Shown here piece by piece: positions 43,898 through 51,648 of a DNA stretch of 64,000 bases. Below the pieces are notes generated by a model that was given only the letters and a program-made list of their open reading frames with translations, had not been told where the DNA came from and did not search any database. Where the stretch lies: assembly GCF_000745265.1 (NCBI RefSeq), contig NZ_JQNN01000001.1, forward strand, positions 4,092,001-4,156,000. The letters run 5' to 3'. The translations under genes were made by a program, and so were the position numbers. Every line of letters starts with the position of its first letter. Within the stretch, counting starts at the first letter, position 1. Source of the DNA: Massilia sp. 9096 (GTDB lineage: Bacteria; Pseudomonadota; Gammaproteobacteria; Burkholderiales; Burkholderiaceae_D).

Positions 43898-45094
43898 TCA
43901 GTCCTGGTCGACGATGTGATCGATGCCGGTGCGCGCCGGGCGGTCCGGGCGTTCGCGCGGCAGCGCCGGGGCCGACCACACGTCGGCCACTTGCTGGTTG
44001 TTGAAATCGGTGACCAGCACGCGCAGTTGAAACGCGCGGCCGTAGCGATCGGGCGCGGTGAGCGTGTCGATCGCGGCCTGGGCCAGCGCCGCGTGAAAGG
44101 CGTCGCCCAGGCCGCGCTCGACCATCAGCTCGGCGCCGAAGCGCGCGGTCTCGGCGGCGGCCATCGCGGCGCAATCCTCGGGTGCCGCGCCGATGCGGCG
44201 GCCGATCTCGGCCACCAGGTCGGTGTCGACCTCGCTGCGGTTGGCGTGGGTGATGGTCTCGCCCTGGGCGATCTTGGTCAGCTTGCCGACCATGACCGCC
44301 AGCACGACCTGCTCGATGCCCTGGGCCACCGCCTCGTCGAGCGCGTAGCGCAGGAAGTCGCCCATCTGCACGAAGCAGGCCGATGGCAGCTCGGGCCGCT
44401 CATTGCGCAGCGCGGTCATGGCGAAGGTCTCGGTGCGTCCGCCGGTGGTTAAGGCGACCATGCCGTGGCCGGTGGTGGCCGCCACCTGCACGCCCTGCAC
44501 GACGCTGGCGCGCCAGGCGGCGGTCGAATATGGCTTGACGATGCCGGTGGTGCCGAGAATGCTGATGCCGCCCAGGATGCCCAGGCGCGCATTGGTGGTC
44601 TTCTTGGCCATGACCTGGCCGTCGGGCACGCTGATCGTCACTTCGATGCCGTGCTCGAGCAGCAGCTGGGGCGCCGCTTCGCGCAGGTTGTCGGTGATGT
44701 TCCTGCGCGGGACCGGGTTGATTGCCGGGCCGCCGACCTCCAGGCCGAGGCCCGGCATCGTCACCGTGCCGACGCCGTCGCCGGCGGCCCAGGTGACCAC
44801 GCCGCCCTGCCCGGGCAGCAGGCGCAGGTCGACCGTCAGGTGCGCGCCGTCGGTGCAATCCGGATCGTCGCCGGCAAACTTGACGACCATCGCGTGGGCC
44901 TGCTTGCGGTCGGCGTCGACGCGGCCGTCGTGCACCGTGAAACGCACGCGGGTGCCGTTCGGCAGCAGGCTCTCGATCTCGTCCGGCACCTGGCCGGTGG
45001 CCAGCCCGAGCACGGCCGCACGCGCCGCCGCCGCCGAGCAGGCGCCGGTGGTGAAGCCGGTCCGGGTGCCGCGCTCGGCCGCCTTGTCTTTCAT
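43898..45094 (-). CDS. cbiD: Cobalt-precorrin-5B C1-methyltransferase (CbiD)
   Basis: 398-residue enzyme. The start RTGFTTGACSAAAARAAVLG is the CbiD signature, followed by PGLGLEVGGPAINPVPR and GILGGISILGTTGIVKPYS, the most conserved block of the family. It adds the C1 methyl group in the cobalt-early route. Presence of CbiD together with CbiG and CbiX, and absence of cobF/cobG/cobN, defines the pathway type. The ATG at 45094 overlaps the cobH stop by 4 bp. Confidence 0.93.
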   Translation of the reverse strand: MKDKAAERGTRTGFTTGACSAAAARAAVLGLATGQVPDEIESLLPNGTRVRFTVHDGRVDADRKQAHAMVVKFAGDDPDCTDGAHLTVDLRLLPGQGGVVTWAAGDGVGTVTMPGLGLEVGGPAINPVPRRNITDNLREAAPQLLLEHGIEVTISVPDGQVMAKKTTNARLGILGGISILGTTGIVKPYSTAAWRASVVQGVQVAATTGHGMVALTTGGRTETFAMTALRNERPELPSACFVQMGDFLRYALDEAVAQGIEQVVLAVMVGKLTKIAQGETITHANRSEVDTDLVAEIGRRIGAAPEDCAAMAAAETARFGAELMVERGLGDAFHAALAQAAIDTLTAPDRYGRAFQLRVLVTDFNNQQVADVWSAPALPRERPDRPARTGIDHIVDQD

Positions 45095-45786
45095 GCCTGC
45101 TGCACTTGCTGCATGCTTTTTTGACGCGCCTCGGCCAGGGACAGCAGCGCGTGCAGCGCCGCCACCACCAGCGTCGAGCCGCCCTTGCGGCCGCGGATCA
45201 CGATCCACGGTACATCGATCAGCTCGGCCATCAGGTCCTTCGATTCGGCGGCCGAGACGAAGCCGACCGGCATGCCGACCACCAGCGCCGGGCGCACGCC
45301 CTCCTCGCGGATCAGGCGCACCAGCTCGATCAGCGCGGTGGGCGCATTGCCGATGCCGACGATGGCGCCGTCGTTGAACAAGCCGAGCCGGTGCGCCTTG
45401 CGCATCGCCTGCACCGCGCGCGTGGTGTCCTCGACCTTGGCCGCGTCGATCACGTCGGGGTCGCTGATGAACTGGTGCGTTGTCATGCCGAAGTGCCCCA
45501 GACGCGGCTGCGACAGGCCGGAGCAGATCATCTCGACGTCGGCGACCACCGGCGTGGCGCCGGCCAGCATCGCCTGGATCCCGGCCTCGACCGCGTCCGG
45601 GTGGAAAGCGGTGAGACCGTTGAAATCGAAGTCGGCGTTCGCGTGGATCATGCGGCGCACGATCGGCCACTGCGCCTCGGTGTAGGCATGCGGGCCGACC
45701 TCGGCGTCGATGATCGCGAAGCTGTCGTGCTCGATCGCCTGGCCGGCGCGCGTCAGCTGTTCGGTGACGGTGTTCACGGTGCTCAT
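45091..45786 (-). CDS. cobH: Precorrin-8X methylmutase (CobH/CbiC)
   Basis: 231-residue isomerase that moves the C11 methyl to C12 to give hydrogenobyrinic or cobyrinic acid. Conserved segments are RRMIHANADFDFNGLTAFHP (active-site His region), CSGLSQPRLGHFGMTTHQFI (shown here by CSGLSQPRLGHFG), GIGNAPTALIELVRLI and VGMPVGFVSAAESK. The ATG at 45786 overlaps the cbiX stop by 4 bp; the stop overlaps the cbiD start. Confidence 0.93.
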   Translation of the reverse strand: MSTVNTVTEQLTRAGQAIEHDSFAIIDAEVGPHAYTEAQWPIVRRMIHANADFDFNGLTAFHPDAVEAGIQAMLAGATPVVADVEMICSGLSQPRLGHFGMTTHQFISDPDVIDAAKVEDTTRAVQAMRKAHRLGLFNDGAIVGIGNAPTALIELVRLIREEGVRPALVVGMPVGFVSAAESKDLMAELIDVPWIVIRGRKGGSTLVVAALHALLSLAEARQKSMQQVQQA

Positions 45787-46832
45787 GCGCCCTGGCCTTC
45801 GGTGTGTGGAAGGGCGTGCACGTGGTCGTGGTCGTGGTCGTGGTGCGCGTGTGCGTGCTCATGCCCATGCGCGTGGTCGTGCTCATGCGCGTGGCCGTGC
45901 TCGTGCTTGTGCGTTTGCTCGTGCGTGTGCGCGGGTGCATGCGCATGCTCGTGCGTATGCGCGTGCGAGTGGCCGTGGCCCATGTCGTGGGCGATCTCGC
46001 GGTAGCTGCAGCCGTCGCACGGCAGGCGGCTGTCCGGCACGCCCGCGCGCAGGTCGGCCACGCGCTGGTCCATCAATTCGAAGATCTCCTTCTCGAAGCC
46101 GAAGTGCTCGCCGCAGAAGAAGCGCACCTGCGGATACTGGCTGCGCAGGTGCTCGACCTGGCGGTGGATGCGCTGCATCAGCGTGCCGGTGTACAGGTAG
46201 TACGGCAGCACCACGACCTGGCGCATGCCCAGCAACACCTGGCGCTGCACCACCTTTTCCAGGCGTGGCCAGGTGATGCCGGTAAACGCCAGGTCGACCA
46301 GCTCGTGGTCGCCCTCTTCCAGCAGCCAGCGCGCCATCTTCGCCATCTCGCCGTTGGCGCCGCGGTCGGACGAGCCGCGCCCCAGCACCACCACGCCGGT
46401 GGTGGTCGGATCCGGCATGTCCAGCGCATTCATCGCCTTGCGCAGGCGGCGCTTCAGGATCGCCAGGATCGGGTCGCAGGCGGTCAGGTGCGGCGCCAGC
46501 AGGATCTCGGTCTGCGGGCAGGCCAGGCGCGCCTGCTCGACCGCTTCCGGGATCTCCATCTTGACGTGGCCGGCCGCATTCAGGATCAGCGGCACCACCA
46601 GCACGCGGTTCGACGTGCGGGCCGCATCGAGCAGCGCGGCGTTCAGCTCGGGCGGCGCGAATTCGATGAAGCACAGCTCGATGCGCAGCTCGGGGCGGCG
46701 CGCGCGCCATTGCGCGGTGAAGTCGCGGATTTCCTGGTTGCCGGAATCCTCGCGCGAGCCATGGCCGACGATGAGGATGGTGTCGCCGGCGCCGATTGCA
46801 TGCGCCGGGGCTGCTTGCATCATGATGTTCAT
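45783..46832 (-). CDS. cbiX: Sirohydrochlorin cobaltochelatase CbiX, long form with histidine-rich tail
   Basis: 349-residue chelatase with two CbiX repeats: DTILIVGHGSREDSGNQEI (metal-site His in GHGSR) and, in the second half, VVVLGRGSSDRGANGEMAK, where the His is replaced by Arg. LPYYLYTGTLMQRIH and CDGCSYREIA follow. CbiX inserts Co2+ into sirohydrochlorin or precorrin-2, committing the pathway to the cobalt-early route. The last about 64 residues are extraordinarily His-rich (27 His, alternating with Ala, Glu, Asp and Gly), probably a cobalt or nickel store. The ATG at 46832 overlaps the cobM stop. Confidence 0.93.
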   Translation of the reverse strand: MNIMMQAAPAHAIGAGDTILIVGHGSREDSGNQEIRDFTAQWRARRPELRIELCFIEFAPPELNAALLDAARTSNRVLVVPLILNAAGHVKMEIPEAVEQARLACPQTEILLAPHLTACDPILAILKRRLRKAMNALDMPDPTTTGVVVLGRGSSDRGANGEMAKMARWLLEEGDHELVDLAFTGITWPRLEKVVQRQVLLGMRQVVVLPYYLYTGTLMQRIHRQVEHLRSQYPQVRFFCGEHFGFEKEIFELMDQRVADLRAGVPDSRLPCDGCSYREIAHDMGHGHSHAHTHEHAHAPAHTHEQTHKHEHGHAHEHDHAHGHEHAHAHHDHDHDHVHALPHTEGQGA

Positions 46833-47620
46833 GCGCTCGCCTTTCTGAAACGGTGGGTGAATGTGGGGTCGTACAGCTTGGAGCGCACCAGCGTCTCCCA
46901 ATGCAGCGCGCCGAGCGTGGGGCTGGCGACGATCATCGCCTGGCTGGCCACGCCGGCTTCGCGGCACAGGCCCTTGATCGTGGCCAGCGTGCCGCGGATG
47001 ATCTTTTCCTCGCCCGGCCAGCTGGCCTTGTGCACGACCAGCATCGGCGATTCTTCCGGCCAGCCGGCCGCGCGCAGCGCCGCCTCGACCTTGTACATCA
47101 GCGTGATCGACAGGAAGATGCAGATCGTGGTGCGGTGCGCGGCCAGGCTGGCCAGGTCTTCGCCTTCGGGCATCGGGGTGCGGCCTTCGACGCGCGTGAG
47201 GATCACGGTCTGCGTGACTTCGGGCAGCGTCATCGATTCGCCGGCGGCGGCCATCGATGCCATCGCCGAGGACACGCCGGGCACCACGGCCCACTCGATG
47301 CCTTCGACCGTGAGCGGGCGCGCCATCTCGATCAGCGCGCCGTACAGGCCGGGGTCGCCGGTCTGCAGGCGCACCACGGTCGCGTGGGTGCGCGCCTGGT
47401 CGACCAGCCAGGCGGTCATCTCCTCGAGCGTCATGTCCTTCGAGTCGCGGATGACGCAGCCGGGCGGCGCGTACAGCGTGGCGGCGCGGTCGACCAGCGA
47501 GCCGGCGAACAGGATCGCGCCGGCCTGGGCCAGCAGCTTCTGGCCCTTGACGGTGACCAGTTCGGGGTCGCCGGGACCGGCGCCGACGAACCAGACCTTG
47601 CCCAACGTTTCAGATGTCAT
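46829..47620 (-). CDS. cobM: Precorrin-4 C11-methyltransferase (CobM/CbiF)
   Basis: 263-residue tetrapyrrole methylase. The family landmarks are VWFVGAGPGDPELVTVKGQK, ILFAGSLVDRAATLYAP, LQTGDPGLYGALIEMARPL and VPGVSSAMASMAAAGESMTL. It methylates C11 of (cobalt-)precorrin-4. Its start lies inside the 3' end of cbiO (11-bp overlap, 47610-47620), linking the transport and biosynthesis halves of the operon, and its stop overlaps cbiX. Confidence 0.93.
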   Translation of the reverse strand: MTSETLGKVWFVGAGPGDPELVTVKGQKLLAQAGAILFAGSLVDRAATLYAPPGCVIRDSKDMTLEEMTAWLVDQARTHATVVRLQTGDPGLYGALIEMARPLTVEGIEWAVVPGVSSAMASMAAAGESMTLPEVTQTVILTRVEGRTPMPEGEDLASLAAHRTTICIFLSITLMYKVEAALRAAGWPEESPMLVVHKASWPGEEKIIRGTLATIKGLCREAGVASQAMIVASPTLGALHWETLVRSKLYDPTFTHRFRKASA

Positions 47621-48503
47621 GCGGTGTGTTCTCCTCGGTTACGCCCTGGGCGCTCATCGGCAGCGCGCGCAGCATGTCCAGCACCGCCTCGACGCTGCGC
47701 GGGCCCGGGCCGGGCGGCAGCACGCGGCGCGCCACCAGCTGGGCGTGCAGCGCCAGCGCGGACGGCAATCTCTGGCCGGCGGCGTCGAGCGCGGCGGCGT
47801 CGTGCGCGACCTGGGCAGCCGGCCCGGAGGCGATGCAGCGCCCGCCGGCCATCAGGTGGATCTCGTCGGCCCAGGCGTAGGCGAAGTCGATGTCGTGGGT
47901 CGACAGCAGGATCGTCACGCCGCGCGCCGCCAGGCGCTCCAGCAGCGCGGCCAGCTCCAGCTGCATCGGCGCGTCCAGGCCGGCCATCGGCTCGTCCAGC
48001 AGCAGCACCTGGGGCTCCATCGCCAGCACGCCGGCGATGCAGACGCGCTTCTTCTGGCCGAAGCTCAGGTGGTGCACGGCGCGCCGGGCATGCTCGCGCA
48101 GGCCGACCGCATCGAGCGCGGACGCCACGCGCGCACGCACGGTGGCCGCGTCCAGGCCGAGGTTGAGCGGGCCGAACGATACGTCTTCCTCGACCTGGGC
48201 CGAAAACAGCTGGCGCTCCGGATTCTGGAACACCAGGCCGACATTGCGGCGCAGCTCGGCCAGGCCCTTGCGGCCGTAGTCGACCGGGCGGCCGTTCCAC
48301 AGCACGCATCCGGCGCTCGGGCGCAGCAGGCCGTTCAGGTGCTGCAGCACGGTGGTCTTACCCGCGCCGTTCGCGCCCAGCAGCGCATGGCGGTGGCCGC
48401 GCGCCAGCGCCAGGCTGCAGCCGCGCAGGCCGGCGCTGCCCTCAGTGCTGCCATCAGCGAAGACATGGTCGACGTTTTGCAGTTGCAGCAGGGGCGTCGT
48501 CAC
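47610..48503 (-). CDS. cbiO: Cobalt ECF transporter ATPase (CbiO)
   Basis: 297-residue ABC ATPase. Walker A is GANGAGKTT (about residue 43), the Q-loop is FQNPERQLFSAQVEEDV, the ABC signature LSFGQKKRV, Walker B LLLDEPMAGLD, and the H-loop His lies in STHDIDFAYAW. This sequence style is that of CbiO in CbiMNQO cobalt uptake systems. A GTG at 48503 overlaps the cbiQ stop (GTGA). The C-terminus is a longer than usual helical segment (about residues 225-297). Confidence 0.92.
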   Translation of the reverse strand: MTTPLLQLQNVDHVFADGSTEGSAGLRGCSLALARGHRHALLGANGAGKTTVLQHLNGLLRPSAGCVLWNGRPVDYGRKGLAELRRNVGLVFQNPERQLFSAQVEEDVSFGPLNLGLDAATVRARVASALDAVGLREHARRAVHHLSFGQKKRVCIAGVLAMEPQVLLLDEPMAGLDAPMQLELAALLERLAARGVTILLSTHDIDFAYAWADEIHLMAGGRCIASGPAAQVAHDAAALDAAGQRLPSALALHAQLVARRVLPPGPGPRSVEAVLDMLRALPMSAQGVTEENTPHDI

Positions 48504-49246
48504 AGGCCAGCCCCCCAGCGATCGGCGAGCGCGATCGCCAGCAGCGCCGCGCCGGCGAGCAGCGCGTTGCGGTTCTGGCGGCGCGCCCTGGGAAAATCGG
48601 CGGGCAGGAAGCGCAGCGTGCCCTGGTAGGCGCGCGCATCGGCCGCCATTTGAAGAGCCGCGGCGCGCTGCCAGACCTGCACCGCCATCTGCCCGATCAG
48701 CAGCGCCATCGAACGCCAGCCGTGGCGCCAGCCGCCGTAGCCCAGGCGCGCCTGTTGCGCGGTGACGCCGTCATCCCAGGCCTGGCGCAGCACGAACAAC
48801 ATGCGGTAGCACAGCGCCATCAGGTCGAGCAGCAGCTCGGGCGTACGCAGGCGGCGCAGCAGCGCGAACAGGTCGGGCATGGGGGTGGTCAAGGTCAGGC
48901 CGAGCAGCGCCGCCAGCACGGCCAGCGAGCGCAGCGCGCTGCGTGCAACCGTCGGCAGCATCGCCGCGTTCCAGTGCCAGGCGCCGTCCGCACCGGGCGA
49001 CACCAGCATCGTCAGGCAGGACAGCAGCAGGAACCCGAGCGGCGCCAGCAACACGCCAAAGTAGGTGCGCACCGGTACGCGCGCGCCCAGCAGCGTCGCC
49101 TGCATCAAGAGCAATGCGAGCAGCGCCAGTGCGCCCGGGCCGGCCGCGATCCAGGCCGCGCCGACGCCGGCCAGCGCCAGCAGCGCTTTCGCGGAGGGCG
49201 CGACATCCAGCCAGCGGCTGGCGTAGGCGGCGGCTTCAATCCGCAC
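48500..49246 (-). CDS. cbiQ: Cobalt ECF transporter T component (CbiQ)
   Basis: 248-residue membrane protein with four to five hydrophobic helices and the CbiQ coupling motifs, Ala-Arg-Gly type, in the C-terminal half (RAAALQMAADARAYQGTLRF). It couples ATP hydrolysis by CbiO to cobalt uptake by CbiMN. The start at 49246 lies 11 bp inside the cbiN gene and the stop overlaps cbiO, so the whole transporter is translated as a chain. Confidence 0.9.
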   Translation of the reverse strand: MRIEAAAYASRWLDVAPSAKALLALAGVGAAWIAAGPGALALLALLLMQATLLGARVPVRTYFGVLLAPLGFLLLSCLTMLVSPGADGAWHWNAAMLPTVARSALRSLAVLAALLGLTLTTPMPDLFALLRRLRTPELLLDLMALCYRMLFVLRQAWDDGVTAQQARLGYGGWRHGWRSMALLIGQMAVQVWQRAAALQMAADARAYQGTLRFLPADFPRARRQNRNALLAGAALLAIALADRWGAGL

Positions 49247-49595
49247 GATGCTCCCGCGGCGCTTCTGCTGCCGATGCTGCGGCCGTCGCCGTCGCCGGTG
49301 CCTGCGCGCGCTCGCGCGCGACCGACAGGCCGAGCCAGTAGCCGATCACGCCGGCGCCGATGGCCGCCTGCAGCGCGAACAGCAGCGACGCGATCTCGTC
49401 GCTCGCCGGCGTGAACACCGGCGAAAACCACGGCCGGTAGCCGGGCGCGATGGTGCCGATGGCTTGCTGTGCGCGGTCGTCGGACCCGCCGAACAGCGCT
49501 GTTCCCGGCGTGCCCGGCGTTGCGCCGATCAGCCACAGCGGCAGCACGGTCACGAGCACGATCACCGCCCACGTCAGCCAGGTGCGCGCTTTCAT
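49236..49595 (-). CDS. cbiN: Cobalt ECF transporter accessory subunit (CbiN)
   Basis: 119-residue protein with two membrane helices (about residues 8-26 and 77-97) around a periplasmic loop [26 protein letters not shown], written here in two parts. The loop composition (GSDDxA...I...YxPWF.P) is typical for CbiN, which loads cobalt into CbiM. The tail is Ala-rich and charged. ATG at 49595 overlaps the cbiM stop by 4 bp. Confidence 0.9.
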   Translation of the reverse strand: MKARTWLTWAVIVLVTVLPLWLIGATPGTPGTALFGGSDDRAQQAIGTIAPGYRPWFSPVFTPASDEIASLLFALQAAIGAGVIGYWLGLSVARERAQAPATATAAASAAEAPREHRAD

Positions 49596-50272
49596 GTGCC
49601 CTCCCGCGCGCGCAGCGACATCACCGGCAGCGCACGCAGCTCGTGCGCATTGAAGCGCGCCATCGCGTTCACCACCAGCACCGTCAACAAGCCTTCGCTG
49701 ATCGCGATCGGCACCTGGGTCAGCGCGAAGATGCCGGCGAATTTCAGGAACGAGACCTGGAAGCCGCCGACCGCATCGGGAAAGGCCAGGGCCAGCTGGG
49801 CGGAGGTCGTCACGTACGTCGCCAGGTCGCCCAGGCAGGCCGCCAGGAACACGGCGACGGAGCGGGACAAGCCGAGCGCGCCCACCGCGCGGAACACGCC
49901 ATACGAGACGAACGGGCCGACGATCGCCATCGAAAACACGTTGGCGCCGAGCGTGGTGATGCCGCCATGCGCCATCAGGAGCGCCTGGAACAGCAACACG
50001 ACGAAGCCGACCGGCACCATCGCCGCGGGGCCGAACAACAAGGCGCCCAGGCCCACGCCGGTCGGATGCGAACAGCTGCCGGTCACCGACGGCAGCTTCA
50101 GCGCCGACAGCAGGAACGCGAACGCCGCCGCCACGCCGAGCAGCATGCGCCGCTCGGGATGTGCCTGCAAGCTGCGCCCCATCGAGCGCAGGCCCCAGGC
50201 CAGGAAAGGAAGGGATACGGCAGTCCAGCCGAGCGCGTGCGCGGGCGGCAGAAAGCCTTCCATGATGTGCAT
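49592..50272 (-). CDS. cbiM: Cobalt ECF transporter substrate-binding component (CbiM)
   Basis: 226-residue membrane protein starting [20 protein letters not shown]. The N-terminal Met-His-Ile-Met-Glu sequence is diagnostic: the amino group and His2 bind Co2+ in CbiM proteins, so the ATG at 50272 is certain. Later features are [20 protein letters not shown] (another metal-lining block) and [20 protein letters not shown]. It is the first gene of the operon, 120 bp downstream of a cobalamin riboswitch, and its start region forms a hairpin with the ribosome site in the loop. Confidence 0.95.
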   Translation of the reverse strand: MHIMEGFLPPAHALGWTAVSLPFLAWGLRSMGRSLQAHPERRMLLGVAAAFAFLLSALKLPSVTGSCSHPTGVGLGALLFGPAAMVPVGFVVLLFQALLMAHGGITTLGANVFSMAIVGPFVSYGVFRAVGALGLSRSVAVFLAACLGDLATYVTTSAQLALAFPDAVGGFQVSFLKFAGIFALTQVPIAISEGLLTVLVVNAMARFNAHELRALPVMSLRAREGT

Positions 50273-50292
50273 TCGAAACCTCCCGTCGAATG
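50270..50292 (-). promoter_or_regulatory. Hairpin holding the cbiM ribosome binding site and start codon
   Basis: On the minus strand CATTCGA (50292-50286) and TCGAATG (50276-50270) pair perfectly; the 9-base loop is CGGGAGGTT, containing the Shine-Dalgarno sequence, and the right arm ends in the cbiM ATG. Such a structure could switch cbiM translation and serve as expression platform of the upstream riboswitch. Confidence 0.6.
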
Positions 50293-50394
50293 GTCATAAA
50301 GGCACCAAACAAACGGGGAGGCAGGGACGGCCGACGAGGGACGGGTGCGGGCACGCGACGCAAGTCGACAGCGCTTCCCGTCACCCCGGGGAAT

Positions 50395-50575
50395 GGTGCT
50401 GGCTTGTTTGGGCCGGTATTCTGGCTCGCCGTCATCCTTCTCCGGGCCTTCCCGCGATCTTGTCGTCGCAGTGGCATATGACCGGAGTCGTCAGGCTTAC
50501 AGCAGCGGGGGCTGCACCGGAATGGCCGCGTTCGAAGTGGACGCGGAGTCACCGGTTTCCCGTTTAACGCCAGCT
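50395..50575 (-). promoter_or_regulatory. Cobalamin riboswitch
   Basis: All hallmark blocks of a B12 riboswitch occur in order on the minus strand: GGGAAACCGGTG (50561-50550), GCAGCCCCCGCTGCTGTAAG (from 50515), GCCACTG (50475-50469), and the B12 box GCCAGAATACCGGCC (50425-50411). It lies 5' of cbiM and should turn off the cobalt-uptake and corrin operon when adenosylcobalamin is sufficient. Ends of the aptamer are estimated to within about 15 bases. Confidence 0.95.
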
Positions 50576-50717
50576 CCCGGGCGGGAGTGGCGCACCCAAG
50601 GTCGAGATATTACACGGATGAGGGAGGGGGTGCCAGTATTGCTCGGCCAAAGCGTGGCGGCGGCGCCATCCTCGAGGGCGCGGTCCGGGCTGATGACGGC
50701 ACCGGCGCCGTGCGATG

Positions 50718-51431
50718 CTAGTCGCCCACGCTCGAGGGCATGTCCATCACCGCGTCGCGCTTGTCCAGCAGGTGCTGGCGCAGGATGGCGCCGAGGCGCT
50801 TGCCGTCGCGCGCTTCCAGCGCCTCGATCATCTCTTCGTGGTCGTGGGCCGCCCGGTCCCATTTGCCGGACTTGAAATTCGACTTGAAACGCAGCGCCTG
50901 GAGCCGCCGGTTGACGCTCAGGTAAGTCTGGCGCAGGACCGAATTGCGCGCGGCCTCGTTGATCTTGTCGTGGATCGCCTGGTTGCGGCTGTAATACCCG
51001 GGCAAGTCGTTCTGCGCCTTGCAGGTCAACATGGCGTAGTGCAGCGCCTTGATCTCGGCGATCTCCCCTTCGCTGATGCGCTCGCAGGCCAGCTCGCCGG
51101 CCAACGCTTCCAGGCCGCTCATGACTTCGAAGGTCTCGCGGACTTCGGTCGTCGACATCTTGTAGACCGAGGCGCCGCGGTTGGGCGAAATCTCGACCAG
51201 CCCTTCGACCGCCAATGCCTTGAGCGCCTCGCGCAGGGGCGTGCGCGAGATGCCCATCGTTTCGCACAATTCGCGCTCGTTGAGCTTGGTACCGGGTGCG
51301 AATACCGCTTCGACGATCAAATGGCGCAGGTGCTCGACGACGCTGTCGTGCAGATGCTGGCGCGCCAGCCTGGGGACGGCCAGTCCGGCCGCTACGGAGC
51401 CGGCTTGCGGCTCGATCACTGAATTTTGCAT
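50718..51431 (-). CDS. GntR-family (FadR/FCD subfamily) transcriptional regulator
   Basis: 237-residue repressor. The winged HTH is in the first 90 residues: LRHLIVEAVFAPGTKLNERE, ISRTPLREALKALAVEGLVE and PNRGASVYKMS. The C-terminal FCD domain has the metal-site His/Asp residues spread as HDKINEAA, RRAAHDHEEMIEAL and LRQHLLDKRDAV. FCD-type GntR proteins usually bind a small organic acid. Its start codon sits in the palindrome TTTTGCATACAAAA, and a matching palindrome lies in front of the divergent aminotransferase operon, so it probably represses both. Confidence 0.9.
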   Translation of the reverse strand: MQNSVIEPQAGSVAAGLAVPRLARQHLHDSVVEHLRHLIVEAVFAPGTKLNERELCETMGISRTPLREALKALAVEGLVEISPNRGASVYKMSTTEVRETFEVMSGLEALAGELACERISEGEIAEIKALHYAMLTCKAQNDLPGYYSRNQAIHDKINEAARNSVLRQTYLSVNRRLQALRFKSNFKSGKWDRAAHDHEEMIEALEARDGKRLGAILRQHLLDKRDAVMDMPSSVGD

Positions 51432-51437
51432 ACAAAA
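51424..51437. promoter_or_regulatory. GntR operator candidate at the regulator's own start
   Basis: TTTTGCATACAAAA, a 14-bp palindrome with one mismatch, covers the ATG of the GntR gene (51429-51431). Differs by one base from the perfect site at 51598. Confidence 0.7.
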
Positions 51438-51597
51438 CCTTAGCTTGCTTTTCGCTGTTATTTTAACATGCGAGGTTTTCAGATCTGCGTCCGCACGTCC
51501 TTACACCTGACGTAACACGGTTGTCATCTGCAAAAGTTACTGTTCAGTATTGCCTCGAAATAAACCTTTACCTTCGCCGAAACAGGGTCTAGACTCG

Positions 51598-51611
51598 TTT
51601 TGCATGCAAAA
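51598..51611. promoter_or_regulatory. GntR operator candidate before the aminotransferase operon
   Basis: TTTTGCATGCAAAA is a perfect 14-bp palindrome 38 bp before the aminotransferase ATG. GntR/FCD regulators bind AT-rich palindromes of this length; the twin site in the regulator start supports joint control. Confidence 0.75.
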
Positions 51612-51648
51612 TACAAAATGAATCAATCACTGATTTTTTGGAGGCACC

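Noticed and set aside
45800..45980. Repeat-rich DNA in the cbiX 3' end as a mobile or regulatory repeat
   Set aside because: Fully explained by the histidine-rich codons of the CbiX tail.
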